A stretch of 64,000 bases of DNA from Armatimonadota bacterium (GTDB taxonomy: Bacteria > Armatimonadota > JAAZEB01). Each line of letters starts with the position of its first letter. Position 1 is the stretch's first letter. Positions 35,496 to 44,675 of the stretch are shown in pieces. The notes below the pieces were generated by a model, which did no database searches, was not told where the DNA came from, and was given only the letters and a program-made list of their open reading frames with translations. Where the stretch lies: assembly GCA_012512265.1 (NCBI GenBank), contig JAAZEM010000007.1, forward strand, positions 1 to 64,000, given 5' to 3'. Position numbers and translations under genes: made by a program.

Positions 35496-38291
35496 TCACC
35501 GCACCCGGATGGGGGCCCTGGCCGTCTCGTGCGCGTTCGAGATCTCCAGCCCGAAGAGACGAGGCGCCACCCGCTTCCGAATCTCCTCGGCAATCAGCAC
35601 GGTGGAGGAGACCAGCACCACGATCCCCCACTGGCCCAGGGTGAGCGGCACTGTCCGGAGTGCGGTCTGGAGGAATCCGATATGAATCGCGGCGACGAGC
35701 AGCGCCGCCGAGAAGAGGACTCCCCAGGTGACCCACCGGTTGCTCCAGAGGCCGATGCGGAAGACCGAATCGGTGAGCGAGCGCGTGTTGTAGATGTTGA
35801 ACAGCTGGAAGACGGACATCGTCGCGAACGCCACGGTGCGCGCCAGCGCCAGGTCACCGTTGCGCCACGCCCAAATGAAGGTGCCGATGGTACCCGCCGC
35901 CATGAAGAGAGCGACGAAGGCGACGCGAAAGACGAGCGCGCGGGAGATAATGGGCGCGTTCGTCGGGCGCGGTGGCTCATCGAGGACGCGACCATGCGGC
36001 GGCTCCTGGCTCAGCGCGACGGTTGGCGCGCCATCGGTGACCAGGTTGATCCAGAGGAGCTGCAGAGGAAGCAGCGGCAATGGGTAGCCGGCAATGACCG
36101 CCGCCATCAGCGTCAGGATCTCACCGCTGTTGGTGCCGAGAAGATAGACGACGACGCGGCGGATGTTGGCGAAGATCGATCGCCCTTCCTCCACCGCTCC
36201 GACGATGGAGGCGAAGTTGTCATCGGTGAGGATCATCTCGCTCGCCTCTTTGGCCACGTCGGTGCCGGTGATCCCCATCGCCACGCCAATATCGGCGCGT
36301 TTGAGCGCGGGCGCGTCGTTCACCCCATCGCCCGTCATCGCGACGATATGCCCGCGCGCCTGCAACGCCTTTACGATGCGCAGCTTATGCCCAGGCTCGG
36401 CGCGCGCGCACGCCGCGATTCGCTCGACACGCGCCTCCAGCTCCTCATCTGTCATCGCCTCGATCTCTTTGCCGTCGATCACGTCGCGGTCGCCATGCAA
36501 GAGATCCAGCTGCGCAGCAATCGCGCGCGCGGTGATCCGGTGATCGCCCGTGATCATCATCACCTGGATGCCCGCCCGGCGCGCCGTCTCGATGGAGCGT
36601 CTCGCCTCGGGCCGCGGCGGGTCAATCATTCCGGCGAGACCGAGGAACACCAGGCCCTCATCCAGCAGCTCAGGCGTGATCTTCTCTACTTCCGGGGGGA
36701 GGCGGCGGCAGGCGAAGCCGAGCACGCGGAGCGCCTCTGCAGCGAGGGCGTGGTTGGCCTCCTGAACGCGCGTGCGTGCATCGGGCGAGAGACTCCGCGC
36801 CGGCAGCCTCTCGTCCCCAGGCGCCTGAAGCTCGCCGCTCGGGCACGCTTCTCCCTCGCCCTCATCACTCCAGGCGATGCACGCGCTCATTTCAAGCACG
36901 CGCTCGGGTGCGCCCTTCACGAAGAGCCAGCGCTCGTCTTCCGGCCCGGCGTGAAGCGTGGCCATGTAGCGCGTGTCCGGATCGAACGGGATCTCATCCA
37001 GGCGCGGGTAGCGCTCCGACAGCTCCGCCCGGGTGAGACCGGCCTTGGCCGCGGCGACGAGGAGGGCGCCCTCCGTCGGGTCGCCGGCGATGGACCACCG
37101 GCCCTCCGCCTCGCGCAGGCAGGCGTCGTTGCAAAGCGCCCCCGCCAGGAGAAGGAGCATCAAGCCGGAGTCCTCGGCGGGCTCCAGCCTCTCGCCTTCC
37201 TGGCGGAATCCCCCCTCGGGCGCATACCCTTCTCCTTCAACGCGGATCTCCTCGTCACGCAGCCAGATGGCGCGCACGGTCATCTCGTTCTTGGTCAGCG
37301 TCCCCGTCTTGTCGGTGCAGATGAAGGTGGCGGAGCCCAACGTCTCGACGGCGGGGAGTTTCCGGATGATCGCATGACGGCGCACCATCCGCTGGACGCC
37401 CACGGCGAGGACGACGGTGACGACCGCCGGAAGACCCTCGGGGATGAAGGAGACGGCGGCAGCCACGCCCATGAAGAAGAGCTCCTGCAGCGGGAGGTCG
37501 TGGGTCAGGCCCACGATGACGAGAAGCACCGCCAAGAGGATCGCGGCGATGCCGAGGCGCCCCCCCAGCCCGGCCAGCTTCCGCTGTAGGGGCGTCTGCA
37601 TTCCGCCCCCGCTCTCCACCTCCCGGGCGATGGCGCCCATCTCCGTCTCCATGCCCGTCGCGGTCACCACGGCGCGACCCCGGCCGGTGACCACAGTGGT
37701 GCCGAGGAAGAGCATATTCTCGCGCTCGCCGAGGGAAAGATCCGGCGCCATCGCGTGCGTGTGCTTGCGAGTCGGGGTCGATTCCCCGGTGAGCGCGGCC
37801 TCCTCCGATTGCAGGTTGGCGGCTTCCAGAACGCGGGCATCGGCCGGCACGCGGTCACCCGCTGCGATCGCGAGGATATCGCCAGGCACAAGCTGCTCCG
37901 CGTCGATTTCGACCGGCTCGCCACCGCGGATGACCGTCGCCTTCGGGGCCGCCAGGGCGCGCAGCGCCTCCAGAGCGCGTTCTGCCCGATACTCCTGGAA
38001 AAAGCCGATGAGGGCGTTCAGGATGACGATGGCGAGAATCACCCAGCCGTCGAGGCCATGCTCGGCTGCGAAGGAGATGCCGGCTGCAATCAGGAGGATG
38101 TAGATCAACGGACTGGTGAACTGCGCCAGAAAGATGCGCGCTGGCGACACCCGCCGGCCCGCGCGGATCGTATTCGGCCCGTGGCGCTCGCGTCGCCGCT
38201 CCGCCTCGGCCTCATCGAGGCCCTCGGGGCGAGATTCCAGGCGCTGGAGTACTTCTTCCGGGGTCAACGCATGCCAGGGTGTTCCGTCCAT
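35496..38291 (-). CDS. Cation-transporting P-type ATPase, P2A calcium type
   Basis: 931 residues. Actuator motif LTGES, phosphorylation motif DKTGTLT and hinge MTGDGVNDAPALKRADIG are intact. Membrane motifs match calcium pumps of the SERCA/PMR1 class: PEGLP in M4, TNSGEIL in M5, and NLVTDGAPTVAL in M6. These carry the Glu, Asn/Glu and Asn/Thr/Asp ligands known in SERCA. It should export calcium (or manganese) at the expense of ATP. ATG 38291 has AGGAG upstream; the frame's 75-codon extension to 38516 is rejected. 246 bases separate it from the PAP2 gene upstream in transcription order. Confidence 0.9.
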   Translation of the reverse strand: MDGTPWHALTPEEVLQRLESRPEGLDEAEAERRRERHGPNTIRAGRRVSPARIFLAQFTSPLIYILLIAAGISFAAEHGLDGWVILAIVILNALIGFFQEYRAERALEALRALAAPKATVIRGGEPVEIDAEQLVPGDILAIAAGDRVPADARVLEAANLQSEEAALTGESTPTRKHTHAMAPDLSLGERENMLFLGTTVVTGRGRAVVTATGMETEMGAIAREVESGGGMQTPLQRKLAGLGGRLGIAAILLAVLLVIVGLTHDLPLQELFFMGVAAAVSFIPEGLPAVVTVVLAVGVQRMVRRHAIIRKLPAVETLGSATFICTDKTGTLTKNEMTVRAIWLRDEEIRVEGEGYAPEGGFRQEGERLEPAEDSGLMLLLLAGALCNDACLREAEGRWSIAGDPTEGALLVAAAKAGLTRAELSERYPRLDEIPFDPDTRYMATLHAGPEDERWLFVKGAPERVLEMSACIAWSDEGEGEACPSGELQAPGDERLPARSLSPDARTRVQEANHALAAEALRVLGFACRRLPPEVEKITPELLDEGLVFLGLAGMIDPPRPEARRSIETARRAGIQVMMITGDHRITARAIAAQLDLLHGDRDVIDGKEIEAMTDEELEARVERIAACARAEPGHKLRIVKALQARGHIVAMTGDGVNDAPALKRADIGVAMGITGTDVAKEASEMILTDDNFASIVGAVEEGRSIFANIRRVVVYLLGTNSGEILTLMAAVIAGYPLPLLPLQLLWINLVTDGAPTVALSQEPPHGRVLDEPPRPTNAPIISRALVFRVAFVALFMAAGTIGTFIWAWRNGDLALARTVAFATMSVFQLFNIYNTRSLTDSVFRIGLWSNRWVTWGVLFSAALLVAAIHIGFLQTALRTVPLTLGQWGIVVLVSSTVLIAEEIRKRVAPRLFGLEISNAHETARAPIRVR

Positions 38292-38537
38292 GGTCTCCTC
38301 TTCGCGTTCCCTGCGAACCTCTGGGAGGCGCTTCTCCCTTTTACCCGGCGAGGCCCATGCGGAAACAGCCCTCCCACGCGCTCCGGGCGCGCGGCGCACT
38401 GGCAGAGCCATTTCAGGAGAAGCCTGGGGGCGCGCCCGGCAGGCCCGGGCGTTCCGGCATGGCTTCCGGGGCTGGCAAGGTCGCGCGCCCTCGAGGGGCA
38501 AAGCGCCCGCCCGCACCTGCTAATACCGGAATTCGTT

Positions 38538-39185
38538 TCAGGTGGCGGGGCTTCTCCCGCGGGCAGGAGCTGGAACCGCTTCTGAACTCTTCGCGCTTTC
38601 GGTGCCCGCGGCATCGTCCCCGTGAGGGGGATGCGTCTCCGGCACGGCGGGCACCTCGCGCAGGCAGATGATGGCGGTGACGATGCCGATCACGGCGCCG
38701 GCAAGGACATCGCCCGGGAAGTGCACGCCCACGTAGACGCGCGAGAGGCCGACGCCGGCGGCAAGCACGAAGACAAGCGCCGCCCAGCGGCGGTAGTAGC
38801 GACTGATCACCACCGCGAGGGCAAAGGAGGTGGTGGTATGCCCCGAGGGGAAGGAGTGGTAGCGCAACACCTCGCCGACGAAGTGGCAGCCGTCCACCAC
38901 CAGCGCGGGGCGGACGCGGTCGACGCCGAGCTTCAGGATCTGCGCGGCGACGCCGCCGGCGAGGAAGGCGATAAAGCAGACGCGGGCCGCGTGGCGCCCG
39001 GCCGGCCCGCCTAGGAGGTAGAGGAGCGCGAGCAGCCCGACCTGGATGGATCCCAGGCCAAGCTGGGTGAGCACGAGCATCACGAGATCGAGCGCCGGGT
39101 GGGCCCACGCGCCGTTGATCGACCGGAAGAGAGCGATATCGAGCGCCTGAAGCGATTGTCCGGCACGGATGAGCGCGTCTACCAT
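38538..39185 (-). CDS. PAP2-family membrane phosphatase
   Basis: 215 residues with about five membrane helices. The three PAP2 motifs are KLGVDRVRP, FPSGHTTT and SRVYVGVHFPGDV, giving the catalytic histidines and arginine. Such enzymes remove phosphate from phosphatidic acid or undecaprenyl diphosphate. It starts one base after the stop of the LPG-synthase-like gene, the third gene of a membrane operon. A role in recycling the polyprenyl carrier used by the operon's glycosyltransferase is a reasonable inference. The C-terminal 35 residues are polar and disordered. Confidence 0.88.
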   Translation of the reverse strand: MVDALIRAGQSLQALDIALFRSINGAWAHPALDLVMLVLTQLGLGSIQVGLLALLYLLGGPAGRHAARVCFIAFLAGGVAAQILKLGVDRVRPALVVDGCHFVGEVLRYHSFPSGHTTTSFALAVVISRYYRRWAALVFVLAAGVGLSRVYVGVHFPGDVLAGAVIGIVTAIICLREVPAVPETHPPHGDDAAGTESAKSSEAVPAPARGRSPAT

Positions 39186-39186
39186 C

Positions 39187-40140
39187 TCAACGGCCCTCCT
39201 CGCCCTCCGCCGGCGCGCGCCGCGTGAAGAATGTCATCTGCCCGGGCGCCAGCAGGGAGAAGACGAGCCCCCCAATGGCACCACTGACAAGGATGAGCGC
39301 CAGCCAGCTGAGCGCGAACGCCAGTCCGGATTCCTGCGGGACCTGCGCCAGGCCCAGGAAGTAGACGTAAGCGGCATCGCGCGTGCCCAGGCCGTTGATG
39401 GAGATTGGCGCCATCGCCACAATCGCAACCAACGTGGACGCCAGCACGTACGTGCCCAAGGGAATCTCGAGCCCCAGCGCCCGGCCCAGAAGAACGTGAA
39501 CCCCCACCGCCAGCACCTGGAACAGCAGCGATACCACCGCGACAGGTATCCAGAGCGCAGGCGGCCGGCAGACAAGGATCGCCCCGTGCAACGGCTTGCC
39601 TAGTCTTCGGAAGAGATCAGGGGCCGCGAGCGCCGCGATGCTCCCCGCCAGAGCGAGCGCCGCGCAAGCCAGCGTGCCCAGGCGGATCCAGGCGGGCAGC
39701 CCGGGCTCCATCAGCACGCCGACGCCTGCCAGGAGAAGCAGGGCGATGAAGCCCGAGCCGCGATCCCCCAGCACGGAGATCACGCCTCGGCCCAGGGAGC
39801 CATCCGGCGGGGCAATCGCGGCCGCGCGGCCAATATCGCCGCCCACGGTGGTTGGGAGGAAGAGGTTGGCGAACATTCCCCCGCAGTAGTAGGCGAGGAG
39901 CGAACGATAAGGCCGGCGCATCCCCAGCGCGCCAGCGAGGAGGCCCCACTTCCAGGCGCACACCGCCTGGCCTACCAGGTAGAGCGCGACCGCCGCGATC
40001 CAGAGCGGGGCATCGAGCGAGCGCAGCGCGGCGGCGACCTCTCCCCCCTGGAGCTGGCTGAAGAGGTACGCGAGCACCGCCGCTCCCACCGCGCCCCGCA
40101 CCAGGAACACGAGCGACCGGCGCCCTCGCTTTGCCGTCAT
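39187..40140 (-). CDS. Lysylphosphatidylglycerol-synthase-TM (flippase-like) membrane protein
   Basis: 317 residues with about eight predicted membrane helices and the family markers FLPTTVGGDIGRA and PISINGLGTRDAAYVYFL. This domain (PF03706, UPF0104) forms the membrane half of MprF, and stand-alone copies are thought to move or bind lipid-linked substrates. The start codon overlaps the stop of the GT39 gene as ATGA, implying coupling. Function is inferred only at the level of lipid or glycolipid handling. Confidence 0.87.
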   Translation of the reverse strand: MTAKRGRRSLVFLVRGAVGAAVLAYLFSQLQGGEVAAALRSLDAPLWIAAVALYLVGQAVCAWKWGLLAGALGMRRPYRSLLAYYCGGMFANLFLPTTVGGDIGRAAAIAPPDGSLGRGVISVLGDRGSGFIALLLLAGVGVLMEPGLPAWIRLGTLACAALALAGSIAALAAPDLFRRLGKPLHGAILVCRPPALWIPVAVVSLLFQVLAVGVHVLLGRALGLEIPLGTYVLASTLVAIVAMAPISINGLGTRDAAYVYFLGLAQVPQESGLAFALSWLALILVSGAIGGLVFSLLAPGQMTFFTRRAPAEGEEGR

Positions 40141-41765
40141 GGCGCGATGCCCTTCTCGGGTCCGAGGAGGACGTAGGCTCCCTCCCGGCGCAGCTCGCGC
40201 AGGCCCAGGCGCGCCGGGATCTTCTCCACGCGGCTGGGCTTGGTGATCACGTAGAGCGGACCGCGCCGCGCCAGCGCCTCCAGCCGGTGAGTATCCTCGT
40301 GCCGCTTCACCCACGCCACCGTGCGCTTGCTGTAGTAGACCACGCCCGAGGAAGCCATCGCGTAGATCGCCAGCTGCCCCTCTTCGCCCGCGCGCGCGGC
40401 GGCGTCCTCCGCCAGGTGGCGCACCGGATCCTGCCAGCACCGGGCAACCACGGGCGCCAGGGCGATGTTTCCCCACGCGAGCGCGGCGACGAGCAGCCCT
40501 CCCATGACGCAAAACGCCGTCTCCGGCCGGCGCCGCGCCAGCAACAACGCCCCGCCAAGCACCCCGGCGCCGCCAAGAAGCAGGCCGAAGACGACCAGGC
40601 GAGGTTCACTTTCGGTAACGAGACCACTGCTCAGCCGCTCCAGCGTCGCACCATCGAGGCCGACAAAGAGGAGCGCACCTCCAAGCAGGAGGCCGAGCAG
40701 GGCGAGCACTCCCGCTCCGGCCTGCCAGAGCCGGCTCGCCCGTCCGGCAAGCCGTTCCTCCCACGCGCGGGCGGCGAGAATCGCCGCCGCCGGATAGAGT
40801 GGCGCGATGTAGTGGGGCAGCTTCGTGCCGGAAAAGCTGAAAAGGCCAAAGACAACCGCCGACCAGCAGAGCGCGTAGAGGCGCAGTGGCGGCTCCTTGC
40901 TCCGGCGCTCAGCCAAAACGCCCGCCAAACCGACCGGCAGGAAGAGCGACCACGGGTAGAACATCAAGAGGAGCACGGGGATGAAGAACCAGATCGGGCC
41001 GTGGTGCGGATCGGCCGTGCCCGCATAGCGCCCGAAATGCTCCGCGATGAAGAAGCCGCGCCAGAACGTCTTGCCGAGCAGGTGGAGCTCCACCGCGAAC
41101 CAGGGAACCGCGATAAGCGCGAAAAGGCCGAGGCCCGGGATCGTGATGGTGCGCTTCACCCCGTCTAGGAGAGTGCCGCGCAAGATCAGGAAGAGGCCCA
41201 CCGTCGCGCCCGCCAGGACAACCGCCGCGGGCCCCTTGGCGAGAGTGGCGAGCGCCAGCGAGGCCCAAAACCACAGCACCCAGCGCCGGGAGCTTGGCTC
41301 CGTCTCAGACCGGAAGAAAGCGAAAAGTGCCGCGGTGAGGAAGAAGATGAAAGTCATGTCCGCCGTGGCCGCCCGGCCAAGGACCACGGCATATTGCAGG
41401 CAGGTGGCTACCAGAAAGGCGACGAGACCGGCGAAGCGCACGCTGCCATAGGCCCGTGCGAAGAAGAACGCCATCACCACGAGCCCCGTGGCGAGGAGCG
41501 CCGATGGCAGGCGCGCGCCCAATTCGCCCACGCCGACCACGTGCGAGGTTGCCGCGGCCAGCCAGTAGAAGAGGATCGGCTTGTTGATCCGCAACTTCCC
41601 GTTGAAGCGCGGCGTGATATAGTCGCCCGTCTCCACCATGGTGCGCACGGCCGAGGCGAAGCGCGGCTCGTCCTCCTCGTAGAACGTGACCGATCCCAGC
41701 CGGGTGAGGTAGAGGAGCCCGCACAGGAGCAGTAACAGCAGCAGTAGTGACTTTGACTTCATCAT
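40137..41765 (-). CDS. ArnT/PMT-like GT39-family glycosyltransferase
   Basis: About 542 residues with about 11-12 membrane helices. Following the first helix is FYEEDEPRFASAVRTMVETG, the periplasmic loop with the acidic pair that marks the ArnT/PMT catalytic site, then FNGKLRINKPILFYWLAAA. These enzymes move a sugar from a polyprenyl phosphate carrier onto lipid A, protein or another acceptor. With the LPG-synthase-TM and PAP2 genes it forms a three-gene envelope-modification operon. The start is ATG 41765 or 41762; no strong ribosome site is seen. Confidence 0.88.
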   Translation of the reverse strand: MMKSKSLLLLLLLLCGLLYLTRLGSVTFYEEDEPRFASAVRTMVETGDYITPRFNGKLRINKPILFYWLAAATSHVVGVGELGARLPSALLATGLVVMAFFFARAYGSVRFAGLVAFLVATCLQYAVVLGRAATADMTFIFFLTAALFAFFRSETEPSSRRWVLWFWASLALATLAKGPAAVVLAGATVGLFLILRGTLLDGVKRTITIPGLGLFALIAVPWFAVELHLLGKTFWRGFFIAEHFGRYAGTADPHHGPIWFFIPVLLLMFYPWSLFLPVGLAGVLAERRSKEPPLRLYALCWSAVVFGLFSFSGTKLPHYIAPLYPAAAILAARAWEERLAGRASRLWQAGAGVLALLGLLLGGALLFVGLDGATLERLSSGLVTESEPRLVVFGLLLGGAGVLGGALLLARRRPETAFCVMGGLLVAALAWGNIALAPVVARCWQDPVRHLAEDAAARAGEEGQLAIYAMASSGVVYYSKRTVAWVKRHEDTHRLEALARRGPLYVITKPSRVEKIPARLGLRELRREGAYVLLGPEKGIAP

Positions 41766-41952
41766 CTGGATGCGATGGGACGGGAAGCGACGGGGGCGGA
41801 ACGAGTCCGGCCCGGGGTGCAGGCAGCCGCCTTGGAGGTCGTTCTCGCCACCGGTCTCAAACCCCTTTCTAGAGCGCCGGCGCTCGGGTGAGGAACACGG
41901 CCGTCCCATTATAACAAACGGTTTAGAGAGGCGCAAGAAGAGTCGCGGGCAC

Positions 41953-42203
41953 CTGGGATTCCGAGATAGAGGGCGAACACGGATGGAGAGGGCCGCCCGC
42001 GCGCGGAGCTCGAAGCTCCGCGCTGCTTCCCAGCAAAGCCCTTCGGGCTTCCCCTCCCAGCCACCGCAGTTTTGAGACATCTGGGAGTATCCCCAACCCA
42101 GCTCGGCAGGGCTTCGCTCACAAGCAGCGCGGGGATTTACTGCCACGCGCGACGGGGTGCGCGCTACCTCCGAGGCTTCGGATTCCTTATATCGGAATCC
42201 CAG
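41953..42203. repeat. Palindromic intergenic repeat, family 2, copy B, with 16-bp terminal inverted repeats
   Basis: CTGGGATTCCGAGATA (41953-41968) and TATATCGGAATCCCAG (42188-42203) are inverted repeats matching at 15 of 16 bases. Inside lie the hairpin GCGGAGCTCGAAGCTCCGC (42003-42021), shared with copy C, and ACAAGCAGCGCGGGGATTTA (42120-42139), shared with copy A. The architecture resembles a small non-autonomous mobile element, with no coding capacity. Confidence 0.65.
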
Positions 42204-42225
42204 CCGGTCCTCGCTTGGCTCGCGT

Positions 42226-42255
42226 TTGTCGGGCGGGCGTTTCGCGTGGTATAAT
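42226..42255 (+). promoter_or_regulatory. Putative promoter of mqnEC-dxs
   Basis: TTGTCG (42226-42231), an 18-base spacer and TATAAT (42250-42255). It would give a leader of about 150 bases before ATG 42411. Confidence 0.68.
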
Positions 42256-42410
42256 GGGGGATGATCCCATGCTCCGGGAGAACGGCAGGCAGCCAGAGGT
42301 GCCTGGAGGCCATCGGTTGGCGAGAGGGACGGAACGTCCGGAAGACGCGCCCCGCTGGCCGCCGCAGGTCGTTATTGCCTCCCCGAGCCGCGTCCCATCG
42401 ATTGGAACTC

Positions 42411-44675
42411 ATGCTAGAACAAGCTTTTCAGGAGAGCGGCCTGGAAGAGATCGCCGAGAAAGTACTCGCGGGAGAGCGCCTTTCCGCCGACGACGGCCTG
42501 CGCCTTTTCCGCACCCCCGCGCTGAACCTCGTCGGCTGGCTGGCCAACGTTGTGCGCGAGCGCCTAAACGGCAATCGCGCCTACTTCGTGCGCAACCAGC
42601 ACATCAACTACACCAACGTCTGCGATCGCAAGTGCCGCTTTTGTTCCTTCCACGCCCGCGAGGATGGGCCCGCGCCCTACGTCTTGAGCATCGAGGAGAT
42701 CCGCGAGCGCGTCCGGCAGGCGCTCCACCTCCCCATCGCCGAGATCCACGTCGTGGGCGGCGTGAACCCGAAGCTGCCCTACAGCTACTATCTGGACCTG
42801 ATCCGCGCCATCGTCGAGGAGCGCCCCGGAGTGCATGTGAAGGCGTTCACGATGGTAGAGCTCCAGCAGATCCGGGAGGCCGCCGGGAAGCCGCTCGAGG
42901 AGGTGCTCGCAGAGCTGAAGGCCGCCGGGCTCGGCTCGATGCCGGGCGGGGGCGCCGAAGTCCTCAGCGACCGGCTCCACGCGGAGCTGTTCGCGCGCAA
43001 GCTCCGCCCCGAAGAGTGGCTGGAGACTTCGCGAGCGGTACACAAGGCCGGCCTGCACACCAACGCCAGCCTCCTTTACGGGCATCGTGAGAGCCTCGAG
43101 GAGCGCGTGAACCATCTCGTCCGGGTGCGCGCGCTTCAAGACGAAACCGGAGGCTTCCTCTCCTTCGTGCCCCTCGCCTTCCACCCGGAAGGCTCGCAAC
43201 TCGCGCGGGTGCCCGGGCCCACCGCGTGCGACGACCTGCGGACCATCGCCGTCAGCCGGCTGATGCTCGATAACATCCCGCACATCAAGGCGTTTTGGGT
43301 GATGGCGAGCGTGCCGGTGGCCCAAGCCGCCCTCTGGTACGGCGCGGATGACATCGAAGGCACGGTCCTCCGCTACGAGATCACGCGCGACTCCGGTTCC
43401 GGCACGCGCCGCGAGCTCACCTGCGAGGAGCTGGTCGGCTTGATCCGCGAGGCGGGGCGCGAGCCGGTCGAGCGCGCTGGCGGAACCTACGAGAGCCGGG
43501 AAGCAGTAGAAAACCGGCGCGAGGATCGCTCCACCTGCGCCGAGCGAGAGAGCCAGAGCCACGAAAGAGTGGTGATCGCGAGCCGACCGACGCAGCAGCC
43601 TTCCAGCAGCGGCCACACCGGGCTTTCATCAATCGCCAGGCGGGTAGAAAGCGGCGAGCGGTTGAGCGCCGAGGACGGCGTCGCCCTTTTGCGCCACCCG
43701 AACCTGCCCGAGCTGGGCGCGCTGGCCACTCGGGTCCGCAAGCGCCTGAACCCGGGCCGGACAGTGACCTACGTCATTGGCCGAAACATCAACTACACCA
43801 ACGTCTGCTGGGTGCAGTGCGGCTTCTGCACCTTCCACCGGCGCGCGGGTGATGCCGAGAGCTACGTTCTGCCGGCCGAGGCAATCTACCAGAAGGTCGA
43901 GGAGCTGCTGGCGCTTGGCGGCACCGAAGTCCTCCTGCAGGGGGGACTGAACCCGGCGTTGAAGATTGAATGGTATGAGGAGCTCTTGCGCGGGCTGAAG
44001 GAACGCTATCCGATCCACCTGCACGCGCTCTCGCCCCCGGAGGTGCTTCACCTGGCGCGGGTGTCGCGCCTGAGTGTTCGCGAGGTGCTGGAGCGGCTGA
44101 AAGCCGCCGGGCTCGACTCGCTCCCTGGTGGAGGCGCGGAGCTGCTGGTGGATTCGGTGCGCGAGCGCGTCTCGCCGCGCAAGGCGCGCGCGGAAGAGTG
44201 GCTGGGCGTGATGCGCGAGGCGCACTACCTGGGGATACCGACCACGGCGACGATGGTCTATGGCTTTGGCGAGAGCGCCGAGGAGCGCGTTGAGCACCTG
44301 CTGAAGATCCGCGAGCTTCAGGACGAGACGGGCGGGTTCACCGCGTTCATCGCCTGGAGCTTTCAGCCGGAGGGAACGGCGATCGGCGGGCGGCGCGCAT
44401 CCGGTTATGACTACCTGCGCGTGGTGGCCACCGCCCGGCTCCTCCTGGACAACATCCCGCACATTCAGGCGTCCTGGCTCACCCAGGGGCCGAAGATCGG
44501 GCAGGCTGCGCTCCACTTCGGAGTGGATGATTTCGGGAGCACCGTGCTGGAAGAGAATGTCATCACCGCCCCGGGAGCGCGCTTTCTGATCCCCCTGGAG
44601 GAGCTCGAGCGCCTCATTCGGGCTGCCGGCTATGAGCCCCGCCGCCGGAATACCCGCTACGAATTGACAGGCTGA
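42411..44675 (+). CDS. mqnE-mqnC: Fused aminofutalosine synthase / cyclic dehypoxanthine futalosine synthase (MqnE-MqnC)
   Basis: 754 residues forming two complete radical SAM enzymes of the futalosine route to menaquinone. The N-terminal half (about 1-360) has HINYTNVCDRKCRFCSFHAR and VVGGVNPKLPYSYYLDLI, matching MqnE. The C-terminal half (about 405-754) has NINYTNVCWVQCGFCTFHRR and LLQGGLNPALKIEWYEELL, matching MqnC. Both CxxxCxxC iron-sulfur motifs are intact. A polar linker of about 45 residues joins them, with no stop codon. MqnE and MqnC normally come from separate genes and act at different steps (MqnB or MTAN works between them). Start at ATG 42411; the upstream frame to 42261 has no protein character. 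The stop overlaps dxs as TGATG. Confidence 0.9.
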   Translation: MLEQAFQESGLEEIAEKVLAGERLSADDGLRLFRTPALNLVGWLANVVRERLNGNRAYFVRNQHINYTNVCDRKCRFCSFHAREDGPAPYVLSIEEIRERVRQALHLPIAEIHVVGGVNPKLPYSYYLDLIRAIVEERPGVHVKAFTMVELQQIREAAGKPLEEVLAELKAAGLGSMPGGGAEVLSDRLHAELFARKLRPEEWLETSRAVHKAGLHTNASLLYGHRESLEERVNHLVRVRALQDETGGFLSFVPLAFHPEGSQLARVPGPTACDDLRTIAVSRLMLDNIPHIKAFWVMASVPVAQAALWYGADDIEGTVLRYEITRDSGSGTRRELTCEELVGLIREAGREPVERAGGTYESREAVENRREDRSTCAERESQSHERVVIASRPTQQPSSSGHTGLSSIARRVESGERLSAEDGVALLRHPNLPELGALATRVRKRLNPGRTVTYVIGRNINYTNVCWVQCGFCTFHRRAGDAESYVLPAEAIYQKVEELLALGGTEVLLQGGLNPALKIEWYEELLRGLKERYPIHLHALSPPEVLHLARVSRLSVREVLERLKAAGLDSLPGGGAELLVDSVRERVSPRKARAEEWLGVMREAHYLGIPTTATMVYGFGESAEERVEHLLKIRELQDETGGFTAFIAWSFQPEGTAIGGRRASGYDYLRVVATARLLLDNIPHIQASWLTQGPKIGQAALHFGVDDFGSTVLEENVITAPGARFLIPLEELERLIRAAGYEPRRRNTRYELTG

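Larger units (their letters stand above)
41766..42410. other. Intergenic region between divergent genes
   Basis: 645 bases with no supported gene. It holds a family-2 repeat flanked by inverted repeats (41953-42203), a promoter (42226-42255) and a leader of about 150 bases before the mqn start. I found no recognisable riboswitch in the leader. Confidence 0.6.

Noticed and set aside
35529-37589. 686-codon frame opposite the P-type ATPase
   Set aside because: Shadow of the ATPase gene, whose own motifs are complete.
42261-42410. Upstream extension of the mqnE-mqnC frame from ATG 42261
   Set aside because: It would start within a few bases of the predicted transcription start and encodes an Arg-rich stretch unlike the family; ATG 42411 fits the domain start.
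42262-42410. Riboswitch in the 150-base leader of mqnE-mqnC
   Set aside because: No match to a known aptamer core that I could recognise; only short hairpins.
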